Assembly (NCBI GenBank): GCA_903921135.1
Contig: CAIXOY010000233.1
Location: 1 to 39,318, forward strand
Length of the DNA: 39,318 nucleotides
From: an uncultured Gammaproteobacteria bacterium
Lineage (GTDB): Bacteria; Pseudomonadota; Gammaproteobacteria; Pseudomonadales; UBA5518
Reading direction: 5' to 3'
Under the pieces are notes generated by a model, which made no database searches, was not told the DNA's origin, and saw only the letters and a list, made by a program, of their open reading frames with translations. Positions 22,394 through 31,469 of the stretch are shown here, one piece after another (position 1 is the stretch's first letter; the number at the start of each line of letters is the position of its first letter). A program made the position numbers and the translations under genes.

Positions 22394-23720
22394 GACCGGC
22401 GGCGCTCTGGCGCACACGCCGCTCGCGGCGCGCATGCGCCCGCGGCGCATCGAGGAGTTCATCGGGCAGGAGCACATCCTCGGCCCCGACACGCCGCTGG
22501 GTCGCGCGGTTCGAAGCGGCAGCCTGCACTCGATGATCCTGTGGGGGCCGCCCGGCGTGGGCAAGACCTCGCTGGCGCGCATGCTAGCAGAAACCACGGA
22601 TGCGCATTTCCAGGCGATATCCGCCGTTCTTGGCGGCGTTAAAGACATCCGTGCTGCGGTAGAGGTGGCACAGGCAGAGCGAGCGCAAAGCGGTCGGCGT
22701 TGCATCCTGTTCGTGGATGAAGTGCACCGTTTCAACAAGGCCCAGCAGGATGCTTTTCTGCCCTTTGTAGAGGACGGCACGGTTGTGTTCGTGGGAGCGA
22801 CCACGGAAAACCCTTCGTTCGAACTGAACAGCGCATTGCTGTCACGCGCCCGGGTCTACAAGCTGCGCGCGCTGGATGAAGCCGCCATCGTTCGTGTGCT
22901 GAAGCGGGCGCTCAGGTCCGATGCTGCCTTCGACGGACAGGAACTCCGAATAGACGACGACTCCCTCGCCCGCCTTGCACGCGCGGCGGATGGCGACGCG
23001 CGCCGATCCCTCAACCTGCTCGAGGTGGCCGCGGACCTTGCACACCAGGGCCGCATCGACGAGACGGTGCTGGCGGAACTCTTCGGGGGCGACGCGCGCC
23101 GTTTCGACAAGGGCGGAGACGTTTTTCACGACCAGATCAGCGCGCTTCACAAGGCCGTGCGCGGCAGTTCGCCGGACGCCGCGTTGTACTGGCTCGCCCG
23201 GATGCTCGACGGCGGTTGTGATCCGCTGTACGTCGCACGGCGCGTGGTGCGCATGGCGACCGAGGACATCGGCAATGCGGATCCGCGTGGCCTGTCGATC
23301 GCGCTGGACGCGTGGGACACGCAGGAACGTCTCGGCAGCCCCGAGGGCGAACTCGCCATTGCGCAGGCCGTGGCCTATCTCGCCTGCGCAGCGAAGAGCA
23401 ACGCTGTGTACGTGGCGTGGAAAGCCGCGCGGGCGGAGGTAGAGGCGGGTGGCAGCATCGAGGTGCCGATGCATCTCCGCAATGCTCCCACCTCGCTCAT
23501 GAAATCGATGGGGCATGGTGCGGAATACCGTTACGCCCATGACGAGCCCGACGCGCATGCCGCCGGCGAGAACTACTTCCCGCCCGAGTTGGCCGATCGC
23601 CGCTTTTACAACCCCGTGGAACGCGGGCTGGAGAAGCAGATCGCCGAGAAGCTTCGCAGCCTGCGCGATCGCGATGCCGCGAGTCCGGTGCAACGTTACC
23701 CCGCTCGGAGGCGCCCTTGA
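22386..23720 (+). CDS. rarA: Replication-associated recombination ATPase RarA (MgsA)
   Basis: The 444-residue AAA+ ATPase acts at stalled replication forks. It has the RarA-type N-terminus (MRPRRIEEFIGQEHIL), Walker A GPPGVGKT (54-61), Walker B ILFVDEVHRFNK, sensor 1 region GATTENPSFELN, and the C-terminal tetramerisation domain with SLMKSMGHGAEYRYAH. ATG 22386 overlaps lolA; it gives the normal family length (447 in E. coli). Its stop overlaps the first base of crcB. Confidence 0.97.
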   Translation: MSETGGALAHTPLAARMRPRRIEEFIGQEHILGPDTPLGRAVRSGSLHSMILWGPPGVGKTSLARMLAETTDAHFQAISAVLGGVKDIRAAVEVAQAERAQSGRRCILFVDEVHRFNKAQQDAFLPFVEDGTVVFVGATTENPSFELNSALLSRARVYKLRALDEAAIVRVLKRALRSDAAFDGQELRIDDDSLARLARAADGDARRSLNLLEVAADLAHQGRIDETVLAELFGGDARRFDKGGDVFHDQISALHKAVRGSSPDAALYWLARMLDGGCDPLYVARRVVRMATEDIGNADPRGLSIALDAWDTQERLGSPEGELAIAQAVAYLACAAKSNAVYVAWKAARAEVEAGGSIEVPMHLRNAPTSLMKSMGHGAEYRYAHDEPDAHAAGENYFPPELADRRFYNPVERGLEKQIAEKLRSLRDRDAASPVQRYPARRRP

Positions 23721-24103
23721 TGCGCCAGCTGCTTTTCGTTGCCGGGGGCGGCGCGCTCGGTGCTGTCGCGCGCTTCGTGCTCGCCAATGCAGTGCACGCC
23801 GCATGGGGCACACGGTTTCCCATGGCGACGTTGGGCATCAACGCGGCCGGCTCTTTCGCCATCGGTGTGCTCTACGTGCTGATTGCGGAGCGAGGGATAC
23901 TGCATCCCGATTGGCGAAGTGTGGCGATGGTGGGTTTTCTCGGTGCCTTCACGACCTTCTCGACCTTTTCCCTCGAGACCGTGACACTGTTCGAGAGCGG
24001 CCGCGCGCTGCATGCACTGGCATATGTGGTTGGCAGCGTCCTGCTCTGTGTGGGCGGGGCCTGGTGTGGAATCTGGCTCGCGCGCATGGCGGCGAGCGGC
24101 TGA
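23720..24103 (+). CDS. crcB: Fluoride exporter CrcB (Fluc)
   Basis: The 127-residue inner-membrane protein has four hydrophobic segments and the Fluc hallmarks: GGALGAVARFVL near the start, the pore asparagine in GINAAGSFAIG (N41), and the phenylalanine/threonine track GAFTTFSTFSLE (76-87). It forms dual-topology dimers that let fluoride leave the cell. ATG 23720 overlaps the rarA stop by one base (TGATG). As it lies inside the operon, no separate fluoride riboswitch precedes it. Confidence 0.95.
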   Translation: MRQLLFVAGGGALGAVARFVLANAVHAAWGTRFPMATLGINAAGSFAIGVLYVLIAERGILHPDWRSVAMVGFLGAFTTFSTFSLETVTLFESGRALHALAYVVGSVLLCVGGAWCGIWLARMAASG

Positions 24104-24116
24104 GGAGACAAAGCAG

Positions 24117-25415
24117 ATGATCGATGTGAAGTGGTTGCGCGGTGACACCGAGGGCTGCGCGAAGGAGCTTGCACGCAAGCGCTTCGCTCTGGACGTGTCG
24201 CGCTATCGCGAACTCGAAGATGCGCGCAAGCGCCTCGACGTGGAGACCCAGGAACTGCAGGCCGCGCGCAACCGGGCCTCGCGTCGCATCGGCGACCTCG
24301 TGCGTGAAGGTTTGTCCGTAGAGGAGGCCAAGGCACAGGCCGGGCGCGAGATCGCTGACATCAATGCCCGGCTCGACGCCCTGGCTCAGGAGAACGACGC
24401 GCTTCACGCCGCGCTGAACGCCTTTCTTTCGGCCATTCCCAACCCGCCCGCACCGGAAGTGCCCGAGGGCGAGGGCGAGGAGCAGAACCTCGAAGTGCTG
24501 CGCTGGGGCACGCCCCGGGAACTCGGCTTTGTGGCGCTCGATCACGTGGCACTCGGCGAGCGGCGCGCGGCCATGGATTTCGACGCCGCAGCCAAGCTCA
24601 CCGGGGCGCGCTTCGTCGTGCTGCGCGGTGAACTCGCACGGCTCCACCGCGCCATCGCGCAGTTCATGCTCGATTTGCACACACGCGAGCACGGCTATGA
24701 GGAGGTCTATGTTCCCTACATGGTGAACACCGCCTCGGCCTATGGCACCGGGCAGTTACCGAAGTTCGCAGAGGATCTATTCCGCTTGGACGGTGATCAG
24801 GGCTATTACCTGATCCCGACGGCAGAGGTGCCGGTCACGAACCTCGCACGCGATGCGATCCTCGACAACGCCGCGTTGCTGCCGGTAAGGATGGTCAGCC
24901 AGACGCCGTGTTTCCGCAGTGAGGCAGGCAGTTATGGCCGTGACCAGCGCGGCATGATCCGCCAGCACCAGTTCGAGAAGGTGGAATTGGTGCAACTCGT
25001 GCGGCCCGAGGACTCGGATGCGGCTCTCGAGGAACTCACAGGGCATGCCGAGGCCGTGCTCCAGCGACTCGATCTGCCTTATCGCAAGGTGCTTCTCTGC
25101 GGCGGTGACATGGGTTTCGCCTCGCGCAAGACCTACGATCTCGAGGTGTGGCTTCCCGGGCAGGGTCGCTACCGGGAGATTTCCTCCTGCTCGAACATGG
25201 GGGATTTCCAGGCGCGCCGGATGCTCGCCCGCTTCAGGAATCCCGCCACGGGCAAGCCCGAACTGCTGCACACCCTGAATGGCTCTGGCCTTGCGGTCGG
25301 GCGAACCATGATCGCCGTACTCGAGAACGGCCAGCAGGCCGACGGCAGCGTGGTGCTGCCGCCCGCGCTCCGGCCGTTCATGCGCGGCGAGGAACGCATC
25401 CTCGCGCCGGGCTGA
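24117..25415 (+). CDS. serS: Seryl-tRNA synthetase
   Basis: The 432-residue class II synthetase has an N-terminal antiparallel coiled coil (about 30-100) that grips the tRNA-Ser variable arm, followed by the catalytic domain with motif 2 (TPCFRSEAGSYGRDQRGMIR) and motif 3 (LNGSGLAVGRTMIAVLEN). It charges tRNA-Ser and also supplies Ser for selenocysteine. GAGGAGA precedes ATG 24117. cysG follows after seven bases. Confidence 0.98.
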   Translation: MIDVKWLRGDTEGCAKELARKRFALDVSRYRELEDARKRLDVETQELQAARNRASRRIGDLVREGLSVEEAKAQAGREIADINARLDALAQENDALHAALNAFLSAIPNPPAPEVPEGEGEEQNLEVLRWGTPRELGFVALDHVALGERRAAMDFDAAAKLTGARFVVLRGELARLHRAIAQFMLDLHTREHGYEEVYVPYMVNTASAYGTGQLPKFAEDLFRLDGDQGYYLIPTAEVPVTNLARDAILDNAALLPVRMVSQTPCFRSEAGSYGRDQRGMIRQHQFEKVELVQLVRPEDSDAALEELTGHAEAVLQRLDLPYRKVLLCGGDMGFASRKTYDLEVWLPGQGRYREISSCSNMGDFQARRMLARFRNPATGKPELLHTLNGSGLAVGRTMIAVLENGQQADGSVVLPPALRPFMRGEERILAPG

Positions 25416-25422
25416 TTCCCGC

Positions 25423-26817
25423 GTGGATTACCTGCCGCTGTTCCTGCGTTTGAGCGACCGCCCGGTGCTGGTGGTCGGTGGTGGCAAGGTGGCGCTTCGC
25501 AAGAGCGAACTGCTGGCCCGGGCGGGCGCGCGCATCGGCGTCGTGGCGCCCGAGGTGCTTCCGGAACTGGCGGAACTCGCACGTGCCAGCCGCGGTGGTG
25601 TGGTCCTTGAGCCCTTCCACCCGGACCACCTGTCAGAACAGGTGCTCGTCATCTCGGCGACGGGCATCGGTGACGTTGACCGGGCCGTCCACGCTGCGGC
25701 TCAAGCCTTGCGCATTCCGGTAAATGTCGCCGACGTGCCCGAACTCTGCGATTTCATCCTGCCGAGTATCCTCGATCGCTCGCCGGTGATAGCCGCCTTC
25801 TCGACCGGCGGCCGCGCGCCGGTGCTCGCGCGCAAGTTGCGCGCCGAACTCGAGACGCTGCTGCCCGCGGGCGTCGGCAAGCTCGCTGACTGGCTTGGTG
25901 CGCGGCGTGAGCGCATCCGCGCTGCGCAGCCCGACCCGGCACTGCGGTTGCGCGCGTGGGAGCGACTGGTCGACGGTCCGGTTGCCGAGCGGGTGTATGC
26001 CGGAGACGAGGAGGGCGCCGAGGCCTTGCTCGTCGATGAGCTCACTGCAGTCTCGTCTGTGGGAGAGGTCTATCTTGTGGGCGCAGGCCCGGGCGATCCG
26101 GATCTGCTGACGTTCCGGGCCTTCCGTCTGATGCAGAGAGCGGACGTGGTGCTGCACGACCGTCTGGTGAGCGATGCCGTTCTCGACCTCGTGAGGCGGG
26201 ATGCCGAACGGATCTACGTCGGCAAGCGCCGCGGTGAACACGCGGTTCCGCAACCCGATATCAACCAGTTGCTGGTGGATCTAGCCCGCGCCGGGAAGCG
26301 GGTGCTCCGGCTGAAGGGCGGGGATCCGTTCGTTTTCGGGCGCGGCGGTGAGGAAATCGAGCAACTCGCCGCCGCTGGCATTCCTTTCCAGGTGGTCCCG
26401 GGTATCAGTGCGGCCAACGGTTGCGCGGCCTATGCAGGGATTCCGCTCACGCATCGGGATCATGCGCAGTCTGTGCGCTTCATCGCCGGACATCTGCGCG
26501 ACGGTACCGTCGATCTCGACTGGGCAGGCCTTCTGCAGCCGCGGGAAACCCTGGTGTTCTACATGGGGCGCGTGGGTCTGCCGCAGATATGCGAGCGGCT
26601 GATCGAGCACGGGGCCGATCCCGGCACGCCGATCGCACTGGTGCAGCAGGGAACATTGCCCGCGCAGCGCGTGCTGGTCTCCACCTTGCGCGACATGCCA
26701 GCGGAACTCGCATCCGCTGAGGTCCGTGGTCCCACGCTTACCATTGTCGGAAGCGTCGTCAGCCTGCACCCGAGGCTGTCGTGGTTCCGTTCCACTCCGA
26801 GGAGTACCGATGTCTGA
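25423..26817 (+). CDS. cysG: Siroheme synthase CysG (trifunctional)
   Basis: The 464-residue enzyme makes siroheme from uroporphyrinogen III. Residues 1-200 are the CysG-B half: NAD dehydrogenase and ferrochelatase, with VVGGGKVALRKSELL and the catalytic PVIAAFSTGGRAPVLAR loop. Residues 215-460 are the SAM-dependent CysG-A half with VYLVGAGPGDPDLLTFRA, RLKGGDPFVFGRGGEE and PGISAANGCAAYAGIPLTHR. Siroheme is the cofactor of the nitrite/sulfite reductase gene at the window start. The GTG start follows serS by seven bases, and the 3' end overlaps gor by eight. Confidence 0.97.
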   Translation: MDYLPLFLRLSDRPVLVVGGGKVALRKSELLARAGARIGVVAPEVLPELAELARASRGGVVLEPFHPDHLSEQVLVISATGIGDVDRAVHAAAQALRIPVNVADVPELCDFILPSILDRSPVIAAFSTGGRAPVLARKLRAELETLLPAGVGKLADWLGARRERIRAAQPDPALRLRAWERLVDGPVAERVYAGDEEGAEALLVDELTAVSSVGEVYLVGAGPGDPDLLTFRAFRLMQRADVVLHDRLVSDAVLDLVRRDAERIYVGKRRGEHAVPQPDINQLLVDLARAGKRVLRLKGGDPFVFGRGGEEIEQLAAAGIPFQVVPGISAANGCAAYAGIPLTHRDHAQSVRFIAGHLRDGTVDLDWAGLLQPRETLVFYMGRVGLPQICERLIEHGADPGTPIALVQQGTLPAQRVLVSTLRDMPAELASAEVRGPTLTIVGSVVSLHPRLSWFRSTPRSTDV

Positions 26818-28165
26818 CTACGACCTGGACCTGTTCGTGATCGGTGCCGGTTCCGGCGGCGTCCGCTGCGCGCGGATGGCCGCTGCAGCGGGCGCCCGCG
26901 TGGCGATCGCCGAGGAGCGTTATCTGGGAGGGACCTGCGTCAACGTGGGCTGTGTGCCCAAGAAGCTCTTCGTGCTGGCAGCGCACTACCACGAGGAGTT
27001 CGAGGACGCCGCGGGCTTTGGCTGGGATCCCGGTCAGGTCCGCTTCGAGTGGTCTCGCCTGCGGGCAAACAAGGATCGCGAGATTACCCGCCTGAACGGT
27101 GTTTACCGAAATCTGCTCGAGGGGCGCGGTGTGCGCATCCTCGAGGGGCGAGCGCGTCTTCTTGATCCCCATACGGTGGAGGTGGCAGGCGAACGCCTGT
27201 CGGCGCGCCATATCCTGATCGCGACCGGTGCCTGGCCCTGGGTGCCCGATTTCCCGGGGCGTGAACATGTCGTTACCTCGAACGAGATGTTCCATCTCGA
27301 GGAACTGCCCCGGCGCGCGGTGGTGGTCGGCGGCGGCTACATCGCTGTGGAGTTCGCGGGGATCCTTAACGGCCTGGGTGTGAAGACCACGCTCGCCTAT
27401 CGCGGTGAGAGGTTGCTGCGGCATTTCGATGCGGATCTCGGCGCGGCACTCGCGGCTGAACTCCCGCAGAAGGGTGTCTCCCTGCGATTGCGAGCGGATG
27501 TGGCCGGCATCCTGAAGCAACCCGACGGAAGCCTCATGCTCCAGTACGCCAACGGTGAGGAGGAAGAAACGGATCTGGTGCTGTATGCCACTGGCCGAAA
27601 GGCCTACAGCCATGGCATCGGTCTGGAGGAGTGCGGCGTGGCGTTGCGCCCTGACGGCACGGTCATCGTGGATGCGTTCTACCGCAGCAGTGTCCCGTCC
27701 ATCCACGCCATCGGCGACGTGATCGGTGGCCCCGAACTCACGCCCCTCGCGCTGGCGCAGGGAATGGCGCTCGTCAGCACGCTGTTCGGCGCGGGCCCGC
27801 GTAGCGTGCCGCTCACGAACATTCCCACGGCAGTGTTCAGCCAGCCGAGTGTCGGCACGGTTGGGCTATCGGAAGAGGAAGCCCGTGTTGCCTGCACCAA
27901 CCTCCGGATCTACAAATCCGGCTTCCGCGCGATGAAGAACACCTTGAGCGGAAACCCCGAGCGGACGCTGATGAAGCTTGTGGTCGATGCGGATACGGAC
28001 AGGGTATTGGGCGCGCACATGGTGGGGCCCGAGGCCGGCGAGATCATTCAGGGCCTTGCTGTCGCCCTGCAGGCGGGGGCTACCAAGGCGATATTCGACG
28101 CCACACTGGGCATTCACCCGACGGCAGCGGAGGAATTCGTCACGATGCGCGAAGCCGTGAGCTGA
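26810..28165 (+). CDS. gor: Glutathione-disulfide reductase
   Basis: The 451-residue NADPH flavoprotein keeps glutathione reduced. FAD motif FVIGAGSGGVRCAR (9-22), redox-active disulfide GGTCVNVGCVPKK (C43/C48), NADPH motif VVVGGGYIAVEFAGI and the C-terminal active-site pair IHPTAAEEFVTM are all present. The glutathione-type rather than lipoamide/trypanothione-type is indicated by the R in SGGVRCARMAA and by overall pattern. GAGGAG precedes ATG 26810. It converges with prc, with 11 bases between the stops and no obvious terminator hairpin. Confidence 0.94.
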   Translation: MSDYDLDLFVIGAGSGGVRCARMAAAAGARVAIAEERYLGGTCVNVGCVPKKLFVLAAHYHEEFEDAAGFGWDPGQVRFEWSRLRANKDREITRLNGVYRNLLEGRGVRILEGRARLLDPHTVEVAGERLSARHILIATGAWPWVPDFPGREHVVTSNEMFHLEELPRRAVVVGGGYIAVEFAGILNGLGVKTTLAYRGERLLRHFDADLGAALAAELPQKGVSLRLRADVAGILKQPDGSLMLQYANGEEEETDLVLYATGRKAYSHGIGLEECGVALRPDGTVIVDAFYRSSVPSIHAIGDVIGGPELTPLALAQGMALVSTLFGAGPRSVPLTNIPTAVFSQPSVGTVGLSEEEARVACTNLRIYKSGFRAMKNTLSGNPERTLMKLVVDADTDRVLGAHMVGPEAGEIIQGLAVALQAGATKAIFDATLGIHPTAAEEFVTMREAVS

Positions 28166-28176
28166 GGCGCTCCCGC

Positions 28177-30294
28177 TCAGTCCTGCGTCGCCGCCACCCG
28201 CCGTCCCAGCCCTATCGCGTCGAGCAGGATGCGGCCCGACTCCGAGAGCAGGGCATCCTTGGCGGGATCCGTGTGCTCCGGTTCCGCCTCTTCTGTTGCG
28301 TCGTCCGGATTTTCTGCGTCCGCATTCTTGCCATCGAGTTCGTCGATGGACGCGAGCAGCGGTTCGCCCTTTGCCGCGCGCAAGGCGTTCTCCAGTGCCA
28401 GTTCTTCCTCGCGCTGCTTGCGGCGCTCGTCGATCCGCACTTTCTCCGAGAGCGAGAGGGTGTTCGCAGCGCTGCGCTTGCGTGCTACGGCGATCTCGCC
28501 TTCGAGGTGGATGAACTCCGGGTCCTTGCTCACACGTGATTCATGCAGGGAGCGAAGGGTGCCGAGCTTGGCCTCGTACTCCTGATAGACGCGGTGGCGC
28601 ACCGGTGCAATGCGGTCCCAGGGGAGGGCATGGTGGAGTGCGCTCTCGCCTACCTCGTCGGTGTCGTAGAGGCTGGGGAACTCGATGTCCGGCACCACGC
28701 CCCGGTGCTGCGTGCTCTCCCCTGATATGCGGTAGAACTTCGATTCCGTGAGCTTCAATTGGCCGTGATTGAGTTCGCCCAGCGATTGGACCGTGCCCTT
28801 GCCGAAAGACTGAGTCCCCACAATCAGGCCGCGGCCGTAGTCCTGTATGGCACCTGCGAAAATCTCGGATGCTGACGCGCTCAGCCGGTTGATCAGGACC
28901 AGCAGCGGTCCCGCGTAGTAATAGTCATCGCGGAATTTCTGTTTGCGCTCGACGCGTGAATCGCTGTGGCGGATCTGCACCGTGGGCCCCGACTCGATGA
29001 AAAGGCCCGTCAGCTGGTTGGCTTCTTCCAGCGAGCCGCCACCGTTGTCGCGCAGGTCGATGATCACGCCCTCCACGCCCTTTTCCTGAAGCCCCGACAG
29101 GAGCCGCGCGACATCCCGCGTCGTGCTGCGGAAGTCGGGGTCTCCGCGCTGCATCGCTTCGAAGTCTGCGTAAAACGCGGGTACGTCGATGACGCCGATC
29201 TTGTGGCGCGAGCCGCCGATGTCGAGCTCCAGTATCTCGCTCTTGGCGGCCTGTTCTTCGAGCTTGACCTGCTCGCGCACGATGCTGACGCTCAGGCGTT
29301 GCTCTGCAGCGCCGTTGCCGCGCAGCACCTCGAGACGCACGGTGCTGCCCTTGGGGCCGCGGATCAGGTCGACCACGTCGTCGAGCCTCCAGCCCACCAC
29401 ATCCACCGACTCGGCATCGCCTTGTGCCACTGCGACGATGCGATCGGATGTGCGCAGCTGACCCTGCTTGGCCGCGGGGCCGGCGGGCACGAGGCGGGCG
29501 ACCTGCGTGAACTCCTCGTCTGCCTGCAGCACGGCGCCTATACCCTCGAGGGAGAGGCGCATGTTCATGTTGAAGTTCTCGGAGCTGCGCGGCGAGAGGT
29601 AGTTGGTGTGGGGGTCGAAGAGCTCCGTGAAGGAGTTCATGTACAGCTGGTAGACATCCTCGCTGTTCACCTGCCGCACACGGCGCAGTTGGTCCTTGTA
29701 ACGCTTGGCCAGGAGTTTCTCGATGTCGGGCAGGGTCTTGCCCGCGAGTTTCAGGCTGAGGACGCTTGCCTTGAGCTGCTGGTTCCAGACCGCATCTGCC
29801 GCCGCCTGGTCCGCGGGCCAGTCAAGCTTGCTGCGGTCGATCACCATGACCTCGTCCTTGCTGAAGTCCATGGTTTTCAGCAGCTGCGGCAGGCGCGCGT
29901 CGATGTCCGACAGGCGTGCTTCCAGTCGCCCGCGATACCGCTTGTAGATCAGGAAACCGGCGTCCAGGTCACCCGACAGCAAGGCGTCGTCCAACCCCGT
30001 GCGCAGGCGCTCGAACTCGGCGATATCCGGTTTCAGGAACACGCTGCGCGAGCTGTCGAGGTTGTCGAGGTAGTTGTCTAGCAGCCGGCCGGAGAGAGAG
30101 TCGTCTACCGGCATCCGCGCGTAATGGTGACGGCCGAGGCGTTCGATGATGTCCAGAGTGGTAAGGCTCTGCAGTCGGTCGTAGCCCAGAGGCTGATCCT
30201 GTGCCAGCGCGAATGCCGGCAGAGGCAGCAGCAGCGCGACCTGAAGCAGCAGGGCGTGAAGGAAACGGGGGCTGAAATGCAGGCTTTTGGGCAT
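28177..30294 (-). CDS. prc: Carboxy-terminal processing protease Prc (Tsp)
   Basis: The 705-residue periplasmic protease (682 in E. coli) degrades proteins by their nonpolar C-termini, including SsrA-tagged ones and penicillin-binding protein regulators. A signal peptide (MPKSLHFSPRFLHALLLQVA..., cleavage about residue 31) is followed by the N-terminal domain, a PDZ domain (IGAVLQADEEFTQVARLVPAGPAA), and the S41 peptidase domain with catalytic serine in NRLSASASEIF and lysine in QSFGKGTVQ, 25 residues apart as in E. coli. The C-terminus is very acidic (DAENPDDATEEAEPEHTDP). ATG 30294 is chosen because the signal peptide begins there. Confidence 0.97.
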   Translation of the reverse strand: MPKSLHFSPRFLHALLLQVALLLPLPAFALAQDQPLGYDRLQSLTTLDIIERLGRHHYARMPVDDSLSGRLLDNYLDNLDSSRSVFLKPDIAEFERLRTGLDDALLSGDLDAGFLIYKRYRGRLEARLSDIDARLPQLLKTMDFSKDEVMVIDRSKLDWPADQAAADAVWNQQLKASVLSLKLAGKTLPDIEKLLAKRYKDQLRRVRQVNSEDVYQLYMNSFTELFDPHTNYLSPRSSENFNMNMRLSLEGIGAVLQADEEFTQVARLVPAGPAAKQGQLRTSDRIVAVAQGDAESVDVVGWRLDDVVDLIRGPKGSTVRLEVLRGNGAAEQRLSVSIVREQVKLEEQAAKSEILELDIGGSRHKIGVIDVPAFYADFEAMQRGDPDFRSTTRDVARLLSGLQEKGVEGVIIDLRDNGGGSLEEANQLTGLFIESGPTVQIRHSDSRVERKQKFRDDYYYAGPLLVLINRLSASASEIFAGAIQDYGRGLIVGTQSFGKGTVQSLGELNHGQLKLTESKFYRISGESTQHRGVVPDIEFPSLYDTDEVGESALHHALPWDRIAPVRHRVYQEYEAKLGTLRSLHESRVSKDPEFIHLEGEIAVARKRSAANTLSLSEKVRIDERRKQREEELALENALRAAKGEPLLASIDELDGKNADAENPDDATEEAEPEHTDPAKDALLSESGRILLDAIGLGRRVAATQD

Positions 30295-30350
30295 CTGTGC
30301 GGGCGCTTGGCCAATGGCGATGACAATGCCGGGGATATTACTGATAATCC

Positions 30351-30371
30351 CGCGGCCTTTCACCGGCCGCG
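30351..30371. repeat. Hairpin CGCGGCC / GGCCGCG in the prc / LLM divergent region
   Basis: A perfect seven-base-pair inverted repeat with a seven-base loop lies just after a GATAAT box (30343-30348). It would be at the very 5' end of the LLM-gpmI transcript, or near the prc promoter on the other strand. It may simply reflect the GC-rich discriminator. Confidence 0.4.
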
Positions 30372-30419
30372 CTGCAGTGGCCGCCGTGAATTCTCAACCC
30401 CCTCGCCGGAGCAACGCGC

Positions 30420-31463
30420 ATGCGCATCGGATTGAACGTCGGTTACAGCGGCAAGCGGGCGGTGGTGCCGGTAGATCTTGTGCGTCAGGCCGAGGCGGTG
30501 GGTTTCGACTCGGTGTGGGTCGCCGAGGCTTACGGCTCGGATGCGATATCCATTGCGACCTGGCTGTTGGCGCAGACCACGCGCATTCGTGTCGGCACCG
30601 CGATCATGCAGATCCCTGCCCGTACGCCCGCGAATGCGGCCATGACGGCGATGACCCTCTCGCAAATCTCCGGCAACCGCTTTCTGATCGGGCTGGGCGC
30701 TTCCGGGCCGCAGGTCGTCGAGGGCTGGCACGGTGTGCCCTACGCGAAGCCCGTGACGCGCATGCGGGAGTACATACAGATCATGCGCCTGATCATGGCG
30801 CGCCAGGGGCCGGTTGAATTCGACGGCGAAATCTATCAACTGCCCTACCGGGGGCCCGGCGCATCGGGTCTTGGCAAACCCCTCAAGAGCATTCTGGAGG
30901 CAACCCCGGACATCCCGATCTACTGCGCGAGTTTCACGCCGGCGGGCTTGGCCGCCGCATCCGAGGTTGCTGACGGCGTCTTCCCGATCTGGCTCTCGCC
31001 GGACAAGGTCTCGCTGGTCGAATCACACATCGGCCCTGGCCTGGCCGCGCGCAGCGATGGCATGACCCGTTCGGCCTTCGATGTCGCCCCCACCGTCTCG
31101 GTGGTCGTGGGCGATGACATCGCGGCCTGCCGCTTCCCGGTGAAGGCGCACCTCGCGCTTTACATCGGCGGCATGGGTGCGCGCGACAAGAACTTCTACA
31201 ACCGCTACGCGCGCGACATGGGCTATGAGGCCGAGGCGATTGCCATCCAGGACCTGTTCCTCGCCGGCCGGAAGGAAGAAGCGATAGCGGCCGTGCCTGA
31301 TGCGCTCGTCGACGAGGTCGCGCTGGTCGGCCCGCTTGGCCGCATCCGCGAGCGGGCGGCGGCATGGCGTGCGCTGGGGAGCGAAGGCCGTGTCGGCACG
31401 CTCATCCTCGCCATGCAGCAACCCGAGCATCTTGGCGCGATCGCCGACATCCTGCTCGGCTGA
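30420..31463 (+). CDS. Luciferase-like (LLM class) flavin oxidoreductase
   Basis: The 347-residue protein has the TIM-barrel LLM pattern of F420/FMN-dependent oxidoreductases: RIGLNVGY at the start, AEAVGFDSVWVAEAYGSDA, TTRIRVGTAIMQIPARTPANAAM, RFLIGLGASGPQVVEGWHG and IYCASFTPAGLAAASEVADGVFPIWL. The cofactor (F420 or FMN) and the substrate are unknown; F420 is not widespread in Gammaproteobacteria, so FMN is at least as likely. CCGGAGCA lies seven bases before ATG 30420. gpmI follows six bases downstream, so the two are probably cotranscribed although no functional tie is known. Confidence 0.88.
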   Translation: MRIGLNVGYSGKRAVVPVDLVRQAEAVGFDSVWVAEAYGSDAISIATWLLAQTTRIRVGTAIMQIPARTPANAAMTAMTLSQISGNRFLIGLGASGPQVVEGWHGVPYAKPVTRMREYIQIMRLIMARQGPVEFDGEIYQLPYRGPGASGLGKPLKSILEATPDIPIYCASFTPAGLAAASEVADGVFPIWLSPDKVSLVESHIGPGLAARSDGMTRSAFDVAPTVSVVVGDDIAACRFPVKAHLALYIGGMGARDKNFYNRYARDMGYEAEAIAIQDLFLAGRKEEAIAAVPDALVDEVALVGPLGRIRERAAAWRALGSEGRVGTLILAMQQPEHLGAIADILLG

Positions 31464-31469
31464 CAGCAC

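Noticed and set aside
23700..23722. Fluoride riboswitch before crcB
   Set aside because: crcB overlaps the rarA stop by one base; there is no leader for a riboswitch.
28966..30081. A 371-codon open frame on the plus strand opposite prc
   Set aside because: Shadow of prc, which has signal peptide, PDZ and Ser/Lys dyad on the minus strand.
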